Numbered from the stretch's first letter, positions 7,091 through 14,491 are shown. The stretch is DNA of 16,577 nt from Haemophilus parahaemolyticus (GCF_018373095.1 NZ_JAHAHT010000033.1:1-16577); one strand, 5' to 3'. Notes: generated from the letters alone by a model not told the origin. Program-made: numbers and translations.

Positions 7091-8062
7091 TTACCTGACC
7101 ACAAATCTCAACGCCTCTTCCACTACAGACATATTCGCACCAGCCTTACACGCATTTTCACTTAAATGGCGACGCCACTGTCTTGCACCTTTGCAATTTT
7201 GGAATGCTCCAAGCATATGACGAACGATATGATTAAGGTAAACCCCTTTCGCTAATTCCTTTTCGATATAAGGCAACATCTTTTCCACTGCTTCTCGGGC
7301 AGTAACAAGCGGTCGATTTTCGCCAAAAATTTGCGAGTCAATTTCTCCCAATAATGAAGGATTTTGATAAGCCTCGCGTCCCACCATCACACCATCAACG
7401 AATTGAAGATGATGTTTAATTTCTTCAATAGTCTTAATACCGCCATTGATGGAGATGTTGAGATGTGAAAAATCACGCTTGAGCTGATAAACGCGTTCAT
7501 AATCTAGCGGTGGAATTTCTCGGTTTTCTTTCGGGCTTAAGCCAGAAAGCCATGCTTTACGAGCGTGCACGATAAAATTATTCGAATAAGGTTGCACTTT
7601 TTCGATAAAATTGCAGAGAAATTCGTAGCTGTCTAAATCGTCAATCCCGATACGATGTTTAACAGTCACAGGGATTTGGACTGCATCTTGCATTGCTTTA
7701 ATGCAGTCTGCGACTAAATCGGCTTTACCCATCAAACAAGCACCAAACATGCCATTTTGTACGCGATCAGACGGGCAACCTACGTTTAAATTCACTTCTG
7801 CATAACCACGTTCTTCTACTAATTTTGCACAATGTGCCAGCTGTTTTGGATCGCTTCCGCCTAATTGCAATGCTACCGGGTTTTCAGCAGGATTGTACTC
7901 CAACAGATCATATTTGGCGTGAATGATTGCTGGAGCGGTGATCATTTCGGTATAAAGCAAAGCGTGTTGGCTAAATTGGCGATGAAAATAACGGCAATGA
8001 CGCGTAGTCCAATCTAGCATGGGAGCAACGGAAAATCGCCCTGAATAAAAAGTTTTTTGCAT
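7091..8062 (-). CDS. dusA: tRNA-dihydrouridine(20/20a) synthase DusA
   Basis: Flavin enzyme that reduces uridines 20 and 20a in the tRNA D-loop with NADPH. The 323-aa protein is family-typical. It opens with the FMN-barrel motif VAPMLDWTTRHCRYF (12-26). The catalytic cysteine is C96 in NLNVGCPSDRVQ; FMN/tRNA-contact motifs are VKHRIGID (134-141) and HARKAW (166-171). LSGLSPKENREIPPLDY (172-188) is characteristic of the DusA subgroup and separates it from DusB and DusC. The gene is monocistronic, converging on the transporter gene and divergent from nrdBA. It has an exact uptake signal core inside. The start at 8062 is followed by a normal N-terminus; the upstream ribosome site is weak. Confidence 0.95.
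   Translation of the reverse strand: MQKTFYSGRFSVAPMLDWTTRHCRYFHRQFSQHALLYTEMITAPAIIHAKYDLLEYNPAENPVALQLGGSDPKQLAHCAKLVEERGYAEVNLNVGCPSDRVQNGMFGACLMGKADLVADCIKAMQDAVQIPVTVKHRIGIDDLDSYEFLCNFIEKVQPYSNNFIVHARKAWLSGLSPKENREIPPLDYERVYQLKRDFSHLNISINGGIKTIEEIKHHLQFVDGVMVGREAYQNPSLLGEIDSQIFGENRPLVTAREAVEKMLPYIEKELAKGVYLNHIVRHMLGAFQNCKGARQWRRHLSENACKAGANMSVVEEALRFVVR
7305..7313 (+). repeat. Uptake signal sequence, A. pleuropneumoniae type
   Basis: Exact ACAAGCGGT core followed by CGATTTTCGCCAAAAATTTG, i.e. core plus the A/T-rich tail of the extended motif. It is within dusA. Confidence 0.8.
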
Positions 8063-8076
8063 AGTTTGTAAGTTGA

Positions 8077-8130
8077 AAGCGGTTAAATTTTCTGAACATT
8101 TTGCAAAAGATTCAGGAAATCTAACCGCTT
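8077..8130. repeat. 54-bp palindrome made of two inverted uptake signal sequences
   Basis: Outer arms 8077-8090 (AAGCGGTTAAATTT) and 8117-8130 (AAATCTAACCGCTT) pair with a single mismatch. CTGAA (8092-8096) pairs with TTCAG (8111-8115) inside them, and the centre reads TTTTGCAAAA, itself a palindrome. Both arms carry the AAGCGGT part of the Apl core but lack the leading AC. It lies 15 bp upstream of the dusA start codon and could form a strong hairpin or cruciform in the divergent dusA-nrdB region. Confidence 0.7.
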
Positions 8131-8449
8131 ATGACAAGAATGAAAAAATGACGAGATGATACTACAAATCAAAGGGTTTTTCTTTAATTTTCTGTAAAAG
8201 ACTAAGGAACTGAACAAGATATCAACAAGCACAAATACCACAACATATTGTATTTTAATAAAAATTTAACACAACATATAGAATCAAAAAGTATTCGAAA
8301 ATTTTCCCTTTATAAATCAATAATCTATTCAGAAATGACCTTAAAACAGATTTGTCAAGACTTGTTCTTATATTAAAAGTTCCCTAAAATCTGTCCTCAA
8401 ATTCCTACCTATCCTCTTCAATTTTATTATGGAAAAGCTAGAGCAAAAT
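8131..8449. other. A/T-rich divergent control region between dusA and nrdB
   Basis: This stretch holds no gene I can support. Besides the two NrdR boxes (8238-8284) it contains an 8-bp inverted repeat, ACAGATTT (8346-8353) and AAATCTGT (8387-8394), in what would be the nrdB leader, and several weak -10-like sequences (TATAGA at 8277-8282 inside the second NrdR box; TATATT at 8369-8374). None has a good -35 at normal spacing, so I do not assign the nrdB start of transcription. Confidence 0.4.
8238..8284. promoter_or_regulatory. Tandem NrdR boxes controlling nrdBA
   Basis: Box 1 (8238-8253, CCACAACATATTGTAT) and box 2 (8269-8284, ACACAACATATAGAAT) each match the 16-bp NrdR consensus acaCwAtATaTwGtgt at nearly all conserved positions, both with the same ACAACATAT core. 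They start 31 bp apart with a 15-bp gap, i.e. three helical turns, the spacing typical of true NrdR operators. NrdR is the nucleotide-sensing repressor of ribonucleotide reductase genes (established knowledge). A -10-like TATAGA overlaps box 2, fitting repression by promoter occlusion. The sites lie about 165-210 bp before the chosen nrdB start, implying a long leader. Confidence 0.85.
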
Positions 8450-9430
8450 ATGAAAAAACGTAATCTTTTTGAAAAACGCTTGAATATCAAGCCATACGAA
8501 TACCCTGAACTGCTTGAGTTTAAAGATGCAATTCGTCACTCATATTGGTTACATACTGAGTTCAATTTTACGGCTGATATTCAGGACTATCGCACAACCA
8601 TTAATGATCACGAACGCCACGTTTTAACACGTGCAATGCTGGCAATTTCTCAAGTAGAGGTAAATGTCAAGCGTTTCTGGGGTGAGCTTTATCATTATTT
8701 CCCAAAACCTGAGATGGACGATGTAGGAGGCACTTTTGCTGAATCAGAAGTTCGTCATAAAGATGCTTATTCGTTCTTACTTGAAAAACTTGGTTTAAAT
8801 GAGATGTTTAGCCAAATTCAAGAGATTGAACCCCTGATGAACCGCATCCGTTATATGGAAGCCTTTATGAAAGATAAAGATGCGGGCAAAGGTGAGTTTG
8901 TGCTTTCATTAGTGCTTTTCTCACTGTTCGTTGAACATATTTCACTGTTTGGTCAGTTCTTGATTATGATGTCATTCAATAAGCATAAAAATCTTTTCAA
9001 AGGGATTTCAAATGCAGTTGAAGCAACGTCTAAAGAAGAAGAAATTCACGGTAAATTCGGAATTGCGTTATACGAAATTTTACGTGATGAACACAGTGAA
9101 TTATTTACCGATGAATTCTTCGTTGAATTAAAAACCTTAGCAGATCAAGCATTTGATGCAGAAAAAGGCATTTTAGATTGGATTTTTGAAGATGGTGATT
9201 TGAGCTTTATTAGCAAAGAAACTGTGCTCAATTACATTAAAAGCCGTTGTAACAATTCATTGATGATATTAGGTTTAGAACCACCACACAACATCAATCC
9301 TGAATTGTTAAAAGAAACTGAATGGTTTGATATTGAAATTCTTTCAACTAAAGAAACGGATTTCTTTAACAAACGTAGTACCGATTATAGTAAAAAAATG
9401 AAACAGATTACCGCAGATGATTTATTCTAA
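8450..9430 (+). CDS. nrdB: Class I ribonucleotide reductase, beta (radical-generating) subunit, class I-d-like
   Basis: Ferritin-like subunit that holds the metal-based oxidant used by NrdA to reduce ribonucleotides. I choose the ATG at 8450 (MKKRNLFEKRLNIKPYEYP, 326 aa), with AGAG nearby; an in-frame ATG at 8429 has no ribosome site and would add seven residues. Counting from 8450, the six metal ligands are E70 (QVEV), E100 and H103 (ESEVRH), E162 (FVEHI), E197 and H200 (EEEIH). The first ligand is Glu, not the usual Asp, and Y107 keeps the radical-tyrosine position. Thus it is not class I-c (Phe there) nor I-e (carboxylates lost); class I-d (dimanganese) fits best, by inference. Y313 near the C-terminus may be the E. 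coli Y356 counterpart. There is no N-terminal ATP-cone and no nrdI beside it. It overlaps nrdA by 14 nt. Confidence 0.92.
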   Translation: MKKRNLFEKRLNIKPYEYPELLEFKDAIRHSYWLHTEFNFTADIQDYRTTINDHERHVLTRAMLAISQVEVNVKRFWGELYHYFPKPEMDDVGGTFAESEVRHKDAYSFLLEKLGLNEMFSQIQEIEPLMNRIRYMEAFMKDKDAGKGEFVLSLVLFSLFVEHISLFGQFLIMMSFNKHKNLFKGISNAVEATSKEEEIHGKFGIALYEILRDEHSELFTDEFFVELKTLADQAFDAEKGILDWIFEDGDLSFISKETVLNYIKSRCNNSLMILGLEPPHNINPELLKETEWFDIEILSTKETDFFNKRSTDYSKKMKQITADDLF

Positions 9431-11081
9431 TTCTCGCCCTGATTTTGTATGGCTAAATGAAGATAGCCGTTTATTCTTGCAACGTGGTTACTTACTTGAA
9501 GGCACAACCGCTTTAGATCGTATTCGTTATATCGCTGAACATGCTGAACGTAAACTTGGCATTGAAGGTTATGCGGATAAATTCTATCACTATATGGCTC
9601 GCGGTTACTTCTCGCTCTCATCGCCAATTTGGTCTAACTTTGGTTTAGAGCGCGGTTTGCCAATTTCGTGTTTTGGTAGCTACATCGGTGACTCTATCCA
9701 AGAAATTATGGAAACCACTGCAGAAGTAGGGATGATGAGTAAAATCGGTGGCGGTACATCAGGTTACTTTGGTGATATTCGCCCACGTGGCTCAGCCATC
9801 AAAAATAATGGTAAATCTGATGGTTCATTCAACTTCAGTAAGTTATTTGATACTGTGATTGATGTAATTTCACAAGGTACATCTCGTAAAGGTCAATTTG
9901 CGGGCTATATTGATATCGAACACGGCGATATTGATGAGTGGCTAGATATTCACACTGAAGGTAACCCGATCCAGTTGATGTACTACGGCGTTTGTGTAGG
10001 GCACGATTGGTTAGAATCAATGAAAGCGGGCGATCCGTATAAACGCCAACTTTGGGCAAAATTACTGCAACGTAAAACCGAAACAGGTATTCCATATTTA
10101 TTCTTTAAAGACAATGCGAATGCAGGTCGTCCAGACGTTTATAAAGATAAAAATATGACCGTACACGCTTCAAACTTGTGTACGGAGATTATGTTGCCAT
10201 CAAGCTCTGATGAGAGCTTTGTATGCTGCTTATCTTCAATGAACCTGCTCTATTTTGATGAGTGGAAAGATACTGATGCACCAGAAGTATTAACCTACTT
10301 CTTAGATGTGGTAATGAGTGAATTTATTGAGAAAAGTAATGAAATTCCATTCTTACACCGTGCAAATAAATTTGCTCGTCGCCACCGTGCATTAGGTTTA
10401 GGCGTTTTAGGCTGGCATAGTTACTTACAAGCGAATAACATTGCGTTTGATAGTTTTCAAGCGATGCAAAAAAATAATGAGATTTTCCGTACATTGCAAG
10501 AAAAAACTTTACAAGCATCACAAGATTTAGCAAAACGCTTTGGCGAGCCTGAAATCTTAAAAGGCTACGGACGCCGTAATACCACATTGATGTCAATTGC
10601 ACCAACTAAATCAAGTAGCTTTATTTTAGGCAGCGTATCGCCATCGGTTGAACCATTTAAATCGAACTACTATGTAAAAGATTTGGCTAAAATCAAAACC
10701 GTTTACAAAAATCCATTCTTAGAGAAATTACTTAAAGAAAAAGGTTTAGATAACGAAGAAATTTGGGAATCTATCTTACATAACGATGGTTCTGTGCAAC
10801 ATTTGACACAATTAACTGATGAAGAGAAAGAAATATTCAAAACCTTCTCCGAAATCAGTCAATTAAGCGTAATTCAGCAAGCAGCACAACGCCAAAAATA
10901 TATCGACCAAGGTCAAAGTATTAATATTATGGTTCACCCTGCCACCCCTGCAAAATATTTGAACCAATTATACTTAACCGCAGAAGAGTTAGGTTTAAAA
11001 TCGATTTACTACCAATACTCAATGAGTGCAGCACAGGTATTTAACCGCAACTTATTAAGCTGCTCAAGTTGCGAGGGTTAA
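9417..11081 (+). CDS. nrdA: Class I ribonucleotide reductase, compact alpha (catalytic) subunit without ATP-cone
   Basis: Reduces ribonucleoside diphosphates to deoxyribonucleotides. At 554 aa it is far shorter than E. coli NrdA (~760) or NrdE (~700): it starts almost at the catalytic fold (FVWLNEDSRLFLQRGYL, 10-26) and lacks the ATP-cone of dATP feedback. All catalytic residues are present: redox cysteines C85 (PISCFGS) and C270 (FVCCLSS), the NLCTE triad N253/C255/E257 with thiyl C255, the radical-path pair Y531-Y532, and the C-terminal shuttle pair C549/C552 (CSSCEG, CxxC). So it is complete rather than truncated. The ATG lies inside the end of nrdB (14-nt overlap, other frame), so translation is probably coupled. 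Beta-before-alpha order and small size resemble Bacteroidetes/Francisella-type enzymes more than the NrdAB expected in Pasteurellaceae. Confidence 0.92.
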   Translation: MIYSNSRPDFVWLNEDSRLFLQRGYLLEGTTALDRIRYIAEHAERKLGIEGYADKFYHYMARGYFSLSSPIWSNFGLERGLPISCFGSYIGDSIQEIMETTAEVGMMSKIGGGTSGYFGDIRPRGSAIKNNGKSDGSFNFSKLFDTVIDVISQGTSRKGQFAGYIDIEHGDIDEWLDIHTEGNPIQLMYYGVCVGHDWLESMKAGDPYKRQLWAKLLQRKTETGIPYLFFKDNANAGRPDVYKDKNMTVHASNLCTEIMLPSSSDESFVCCLSSMNLLYFDEWKDTDAPEVLTYFLDVVMSEFIEKSNEIPFLHRANKFARRHRALGLGVLGWHSYLQANNIAFDSFQAMQKNNEIFRTLQEKTLQASQDLAKRFGEPEILKGYGRRNTTLMSIAPTKSSSFILGSVSPSVEPFKSNYYVKDLAKIKTVYKNPFLEKLLKEKGLDNEEIWESILHNDGSVQHLTQLTDEEKEIFKTFSEISQLSVIQQAAQRQKYIDQGQSINIMVHPATPAKYLNQLYLTAEELGLKSIYYQYSMSAAQVFNRNLLSCSSCEG

Positions 11082-11087
11082 TAAATT

Positions 11088-11218
11088 CTAGGGAGCGTTG
11101 ATAATTCATTTTACATTTTTATTTCATCAGAAACAGAATCATATAAATGCTTAAATCCAATGTAGGGTGTGTTGTACACGCCCTACAATTTACTCTTTAA
11201 ATTATCAACAGCCTCTAG
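11088..11218. mobile_element. MITE-like element with CTAG flanks
   Basis: The left end 11088-11106 (CTAGGGAGCGTTGATAATT) and right end 11200-11218 (AATTATCAACAGCCTCTAG) are inverted repeats: 15 of 19 positions match, with GTTGATAATT perfect. Each end is bounded by CTAG, which could be a 4-bp target duplication of the kind made by some IS5-family transposases. Inside, TGTAGGGTGTGT (11161-11172) pairs with ACACGCCCTACA (11176-11187). It is 131 bp long with no gene, and inserted seven bases after the nrdA stop. Confidence 0.6.
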
Positions 11219-11235
11219 CATCATAGATAAGATAA

Positions 11236-11267
11236 AAGGCTGATTTTGAACATTCAAAATCAGCCTT
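11236..11267. terminator. Bidirectional terminator between nrdA and pntB
   Basis: AAGGCTGATTTTGAA (11236-11250) and its perfect complement (11253-11267) form a 15-bp stem. On the minus strand TTTTATCTT follows, serving pntB; on the plus strand CTTCTTAT follows, a weaker tail for nrdA. It lies 12 bp from the pntB stop codon. Confidence 0.85.
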
Positions 11268-11279
11268 CTTATATCCTAA

Positions 11280-12728
11280 TTATGCATTCAACGCTCTTAA
11301 AATATCGTCCACACGTTCTTTTGCATCACCAAACAACATTTGGGTATTTTCTTTGAAGAAGAGTGGGTTTTGAACACCAGCGTAACCGACTGCCATTGAA
11401 CGTTTGAATACTACCACATTTTGGGCTTTCCAAACTTCTAATACTGGCATACCTGCGATTGGGCTTGATGGATCGTCTAATGCTGCTGGGTTTACGGTGT
11501 CGTTTGCACCGATAACTAATACAACATCAGTTTCTTCAAAATCGTCGTTGATTTCGTCCATTTCTAATACCACATCGTAAGGTACTTTCGCTTCCGCTAA
11601 TAATACGTTCATATGACCAGGTAAACGACCCGCAACAGGGTGAATACCAAAGCGAACGTTCACACCTTTTTCGCGTAATTTCGCTGTGATTTCAGCTACA
11701 GGGTATTGTGCTTGTGCAACCGCCATACCGTATCCAGGTGTGATGATCACAGAACTTGCATTTTTAAGCATTTCTGCCACTTCTTCTGCTGAAGTTTCGC
11801 GGTATTCGCCTTGCTCTTCTTCACCAGAGCTTACTTTTACTTCTGTACCGAAACCACCTGCGATTACACTGATGAATGAGCGGTTCATTGCTTTACACAT
11901 AATGTAAGAAAGGATTGCACCTGAAGAACCTACTAACGCACCTGTTACGATTAACAAGTCATTGCTTAGCATAAAGCCTGCTGCAGCCGCAGCCCAACCA
12001 GAGTATGAGTTAAGCATTGACACTACTACTGGCATATCCGCCCCACCGATTGATGAAACTAAGTGCCAGCCGAATGCAAGTGCGATTGCTGTCATAATTA
12101 ACACAGGGAAGATATTATCTGGGCTGTTTAAGAATGACACCATTAAGAATGCTGAAATCACTAATGCCGCAAGGTTTAATTTATGTTTGTGCGGAAGGTT
12201 TAATGCTGCAGAGTTTACTTTACGACCAAATAATTTACCGCTTAATTTACCAAACGCAACTAATGAGCCAGAGAAAGTTACCGCACCGATGAAGATCCCT
12301 AAGAACACTTCCACATTGTGAATGTTCGCAAGGGTTGCTTGTTCTGCGTGGAATGCGGCAAGTGCTACTTCATCTAAGTTAGTCGGTGCAACGGCTTCTA
12401 TGTGTAAGCCCCAGCTATTGAAGCCCACTAATACCGCGGCTAAACCTACAAAGCTGTGAAGAATTGCCACAAGCTCTGGCATTTCAGTCATTTCTACTTT
12501 AAGGGCTTTTTTTACACCGATGAAACCACCAATTACCATTGCAATTAAGATCCAAAGTGTGCCTTGTGATTGTGGGCCAAAGATGGTTGCAACTAATGCA
12601 ATTGCCATACCCACGATACCATACCAACAACCTGCTTTTGCGGTTTCGTGTTTAGAAAGCCCCGCTAGGCTCATAATAAAGAGGATAGCAGCAATAATGT
12701 ACGCTGCCGTAACAAATCCAAATGACAT
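11280..12728 (-). CDS. pntB: NAD(P) transhydrogenase, beta subunit
   Basis: Membrane subunit that carries the proton channel and the NADP(H)-binding domain III; with PntA it drives NADH + NADP+ to NAD+ + NADPH using the proton gradient. It has 482 aa. Hydrophobic segments fill residues ~1-290; H91 in ILHSFVGLAAVL sits exactly where E. coli PntB has its essential channel His91. The NADP domain begins about 310: TPGYGMAVAQAQ (330-341), GRLPGHMNVLLAEA (367-380), VLVIGANDTVNPAA (403-416) and the lid-like VEVWKAQ...KRSMAVGYAGVQNPLFF region. AAGGAG lies 7 bases before the ATG. It follows pntA by 11 nt, forming the usual pntAB operon. NADPH supply also supports the thioredoxin/glutaredoxin systems that recharge the adjacent reductase, though that link is inference only. 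Confidence 0.97.
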   Translation of the reverse strand: MSFGFVTAAYIIAAILFIMSLAGLSKHETAKAGCWYGIVGMAIALVATIFGPQSQGTLWILIAMVIGGFIGVKKALKVEMTEMPELVAILHSFVGLAAVLVGFNSWGLHIEAVAPTNLDEVALAAFHAEQATLANIHNVEVFLGIFIGAVTFSGSLVAFGKLSGKLFGRKVNSAALNLPHKHKLNLAALVISAFLMVSFLNSPDNIFPVLIMTAIALAFGWHLVSSIGGADMPVVVSMLNSYSGWAAAAAGFMLSNDLLIVTGALVGSSGAILSYIMCKAMNRSFISVIAGGFGTEVKVSSGEEEQGEYRETSAEEVAEMLKNASSVIITPGYGMAVAQAQYPVAEITAKLREKGVNVRFGIHPVAGRLPGHMNVLLAEAKVPYDVVLEMDEINDDFEETDVVLVIGANDTVNPAALDDPSSPIAGMPVLEVWKAQNVVVFKRSMAVGYAGVQNPLFFKENTQMLFGDAKERVDDILRALNA

Positions 12729-12739
12729 CTTGCTTCTCC

Positions 12740-14278
12740 TTAACCTTTTCTAAACATTGCAAGCATACGTTGCGTCACTTTAAAACCACCAAAGATATTG
12801 ATGCTTGCGACTAAAATCGCGATAAAGGCAAGAATATCAATGAAGAAATTACCCGTTGGTTGGCGAATTTGTAACACCGCCCCCACGATAATAATCCCTG
12901 AAACCGCATTGGTTACCGCCATTAATGGGGTATGTAATGCGTGGCTAACGTTCCAAACGACATAGTAACCCACCACACACGCCAGAACGAATACGGTAAA
13001 GTGAGATAAGAATGCCGCTGGTGCAACAGAAGCTAACCAAAGGAATAACGCACCAACACCTGCCATCACGCCATATTTCACGCGTGGATCGGTTGGTTTC
13101 TCTTCTTTTTTCTCAACTGGGGTAGCTGCCGCTTTTTGTTGCGGTTGTGCAGAAACTTGAATCGGTGGAGCAGGCCAGGTTACTTCGCCATCACGCACAA
13201 CGGTTACACCACGTAATACCACATCTTCAAAGTTGATGTCGATTTGTCCATCTTTGTTCGGTGCTAATAGTTTTAATAAATTCACTAAGTTAGTACCGTA
13301 AAGTTGTGATGATTGGGTTGGTAAGCGTGCTGGGAAGTCGGTGTAGCCAATCACTTTCACTTGATTGTCTGTTACCACCACTTCACCTGCTTTGGTGTAG
13401 TCACAGTTACCGCCTGTTGCTGCGGCTAAGTCCACAATCACAGAGCCTGGTTTCATTGAATCTACCATCTCTTTCGTGATTAAGCGTGGTGCTGCTTTAC
13501 CTGGAATTGCCGCTGTCGTGATAATAATATCCACTTCTTTCGCTTGTTCTGCGTAAAGTTCCATCGCACGACGATTGAACTCTTCTGACATCACTTTCGC
13601 ATAACCATCGCCTGAGCCACCTTCTTCTTCAAAATCAATTTCTAAGAAGTCTGCACCCATTGATTTTACTTGCTCTTTTACTTCAGGGCGTGAGTCAAAC
13701 GCACGCACAATCGCCCCTAAGCTATTCGCCGCACCGATTGCCGCTAAACCAGCTACACCAGCACCAATCACAAGCACTTTCGCAGGCGGAACTTTACCCG
13801 CTGCCGTAATTTGACCCGTAAAGAAGCTACCAAACGCATTTGCCGCTTCAATTACCGCACGGTAACCTGAAATATTTGCCATAGAAGAAAGGGCATCTAA
13901 TGCTTGTGCACGAGAGATACGTGGCACTGCATCCATTGCTAACACATTGATTTTCTTCGCACTTAATTTTTCCATCAATTGTGGATTTTGTGCTGGCCAA
14001 ATAAAGCTCACAAGGGTTGCACCTTCTTTAATAAGGGCAATTTCCTGTTCAGTAGGTGCATTCACTTTAAAAATAATGTCTGCATTCCAAATTTCTTGTG
14101 TTGTGCCAACAGACGCACCTGCTTTCGCAAAGGCATCATCTTCAAAACTTGCTTTAAAGCCAGCATCGTGTTCAACGATCACCTCAAAGCCCAGTTTTTT
14201 AATCTGCTCAACGGTTTTCGGTGTTGCAGCAACACGCGTTTCGCCATCTAACAGTTCTCTTGGTACACCAATAAGCAT
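12740..14278 (-). CDS. pntA: NAD(P) transhydrogenase, alpha subunit
   Basis: Provides the cytoplasmic NAD(H)-binding domain I and four membrane helices of the proton-translocating transhydrogenase. The 512-aa protein is full length (E. coli 510). Residues 1-~380 form domain I, like alanine dehydrogenase, with the dinucleotide motif VIGAGVAGLAAIGAANSLGA (170-189) and SRPEVKEQVKSMGADF (196-211). A Gln/Ala/Lys-rich linker (about 375-398) joins it to the C-terminal helices (400-510), as in enteric PntA. CAGGAG precedes the ATG at 14278 by five bases. A 14-bp palindrome lies 35 bp upstream. It is divergent from trmJ across a 213-bp A/T-rich gap. Confidence 0.97.
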   Translation of the reverse strand: MLIGVPRELLDGETRVAATPKTVEQIKKLGFEVIVEHDAGFKASFEDDAFAKAGASVGTTQEIWNADIIFKVNAPTEQEIALIKEGATLVSFIWPAQNPQLMEKLSAKKINVLAMDAVPRISRAQALDALSSMANISGYRAVIEAANAFGSFFTGQITAAGKVPPAKVLVIGAGVAGLAAIGAANSLGAIVRAFDSRPEVKEQVKSMGADFLEIDFEEEGGSGDGYAKVMSEEFNRRAMELYAEQAKEVDIIITTAAIPGKAAPRLITKEMVDSMKPGSVIVDLAAATGGNCDYTKAGEVVVTDNQVKVIGYTDFPARLPTQSSQLYGTNLVNLLKLLAPNKDGQIDINFEDVVLRGVTVVRDGEVTWPAPPIQVSAQPQQKAAATPVEKKEEKPTDPRVKYGVMAGVGALFLWLASVAPAAFLSHFTVFVLACVVGYYVVWNVSHALHTPLMAVTNAVSGIIIVGAVLQIRQPTGNFFIDILAFIAILVASINIFGGFKVTQRMLAMFRKG

Positions 14279-14313
14279 AAAGACTCCTGTATTGGATTGG
14301 GGTTATAATTTCA

Positions 14314-14327
14314 GCTACTAAAGTAGC
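14314..14327. promoter_or_regulatory. Palindrome upstream of pntAB, possible operator or leader hairpin
   Basis: GCTACT-AA-AGTAGC is a perfect 6+6 inverted repeat, 35-49 bp upstream of the pntA start codon. On the minus strand a possible -10 (TATAAC, 14302-14307) lies immediately downstream, so the palindrome falls in the promoter spacer. No regulator can be named. Confidence 0.3.
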
Positions 14328-14491
14328 CCCTATGGTTTTAAAAAAATGCCATAACTCTACCACTAAATTTGTCAAATTTGTAAAAAAATTATGCCTATCA
14401 ATTTAATTATTTGACGAAATCTGTAATTTCATAATGAAACTGAAATTTGATAGAATAAGCTGCTATAAAAAATGCTTTAAATAAAATCAAA

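Noticed and set aside
8346..8374. TTGTCA (8352-8357) with TATATT (8369-8374) as the nrdB promoter
   Set aside because: The 11-bp spacer is far too short for a sigma-70 promoter.
8429..8449. Earlier in-frame ATG for nrdB adding seven residues
   Set aside because: No ribosome site precedes it, while the ATG at 8450 has AGAG at a suitable distance and begins a family-like N-terminus. Not excluded.
9417..11081. nrdA as a truncated or frameshifted class Ia gene
   Set aside because: All catalytic and C-terminal residues are present, the N-terminus starts cleanly at the catalytic fold, and no ATP-cone remnant is seen in other frames upstream, where nrdB ends intact.
8063..11280. Reductase genes as part of a prophage or phage-derived island
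   Set aside because: No integrase, phage structural gene, att-like repeat or tRNA is visible; both flanks are housekeeping genes.
11686..12753. Open frames on the plus strand opposite pntB
   Set aside because: Shadows of the pntB coding bias; compositions are odd, with no motifs and no ribosome sites.
13947..14321. Plus-strand open frames opposite the start of pntA
   Set aside because: Antisense shadows of strongly conserved PntA sequence.
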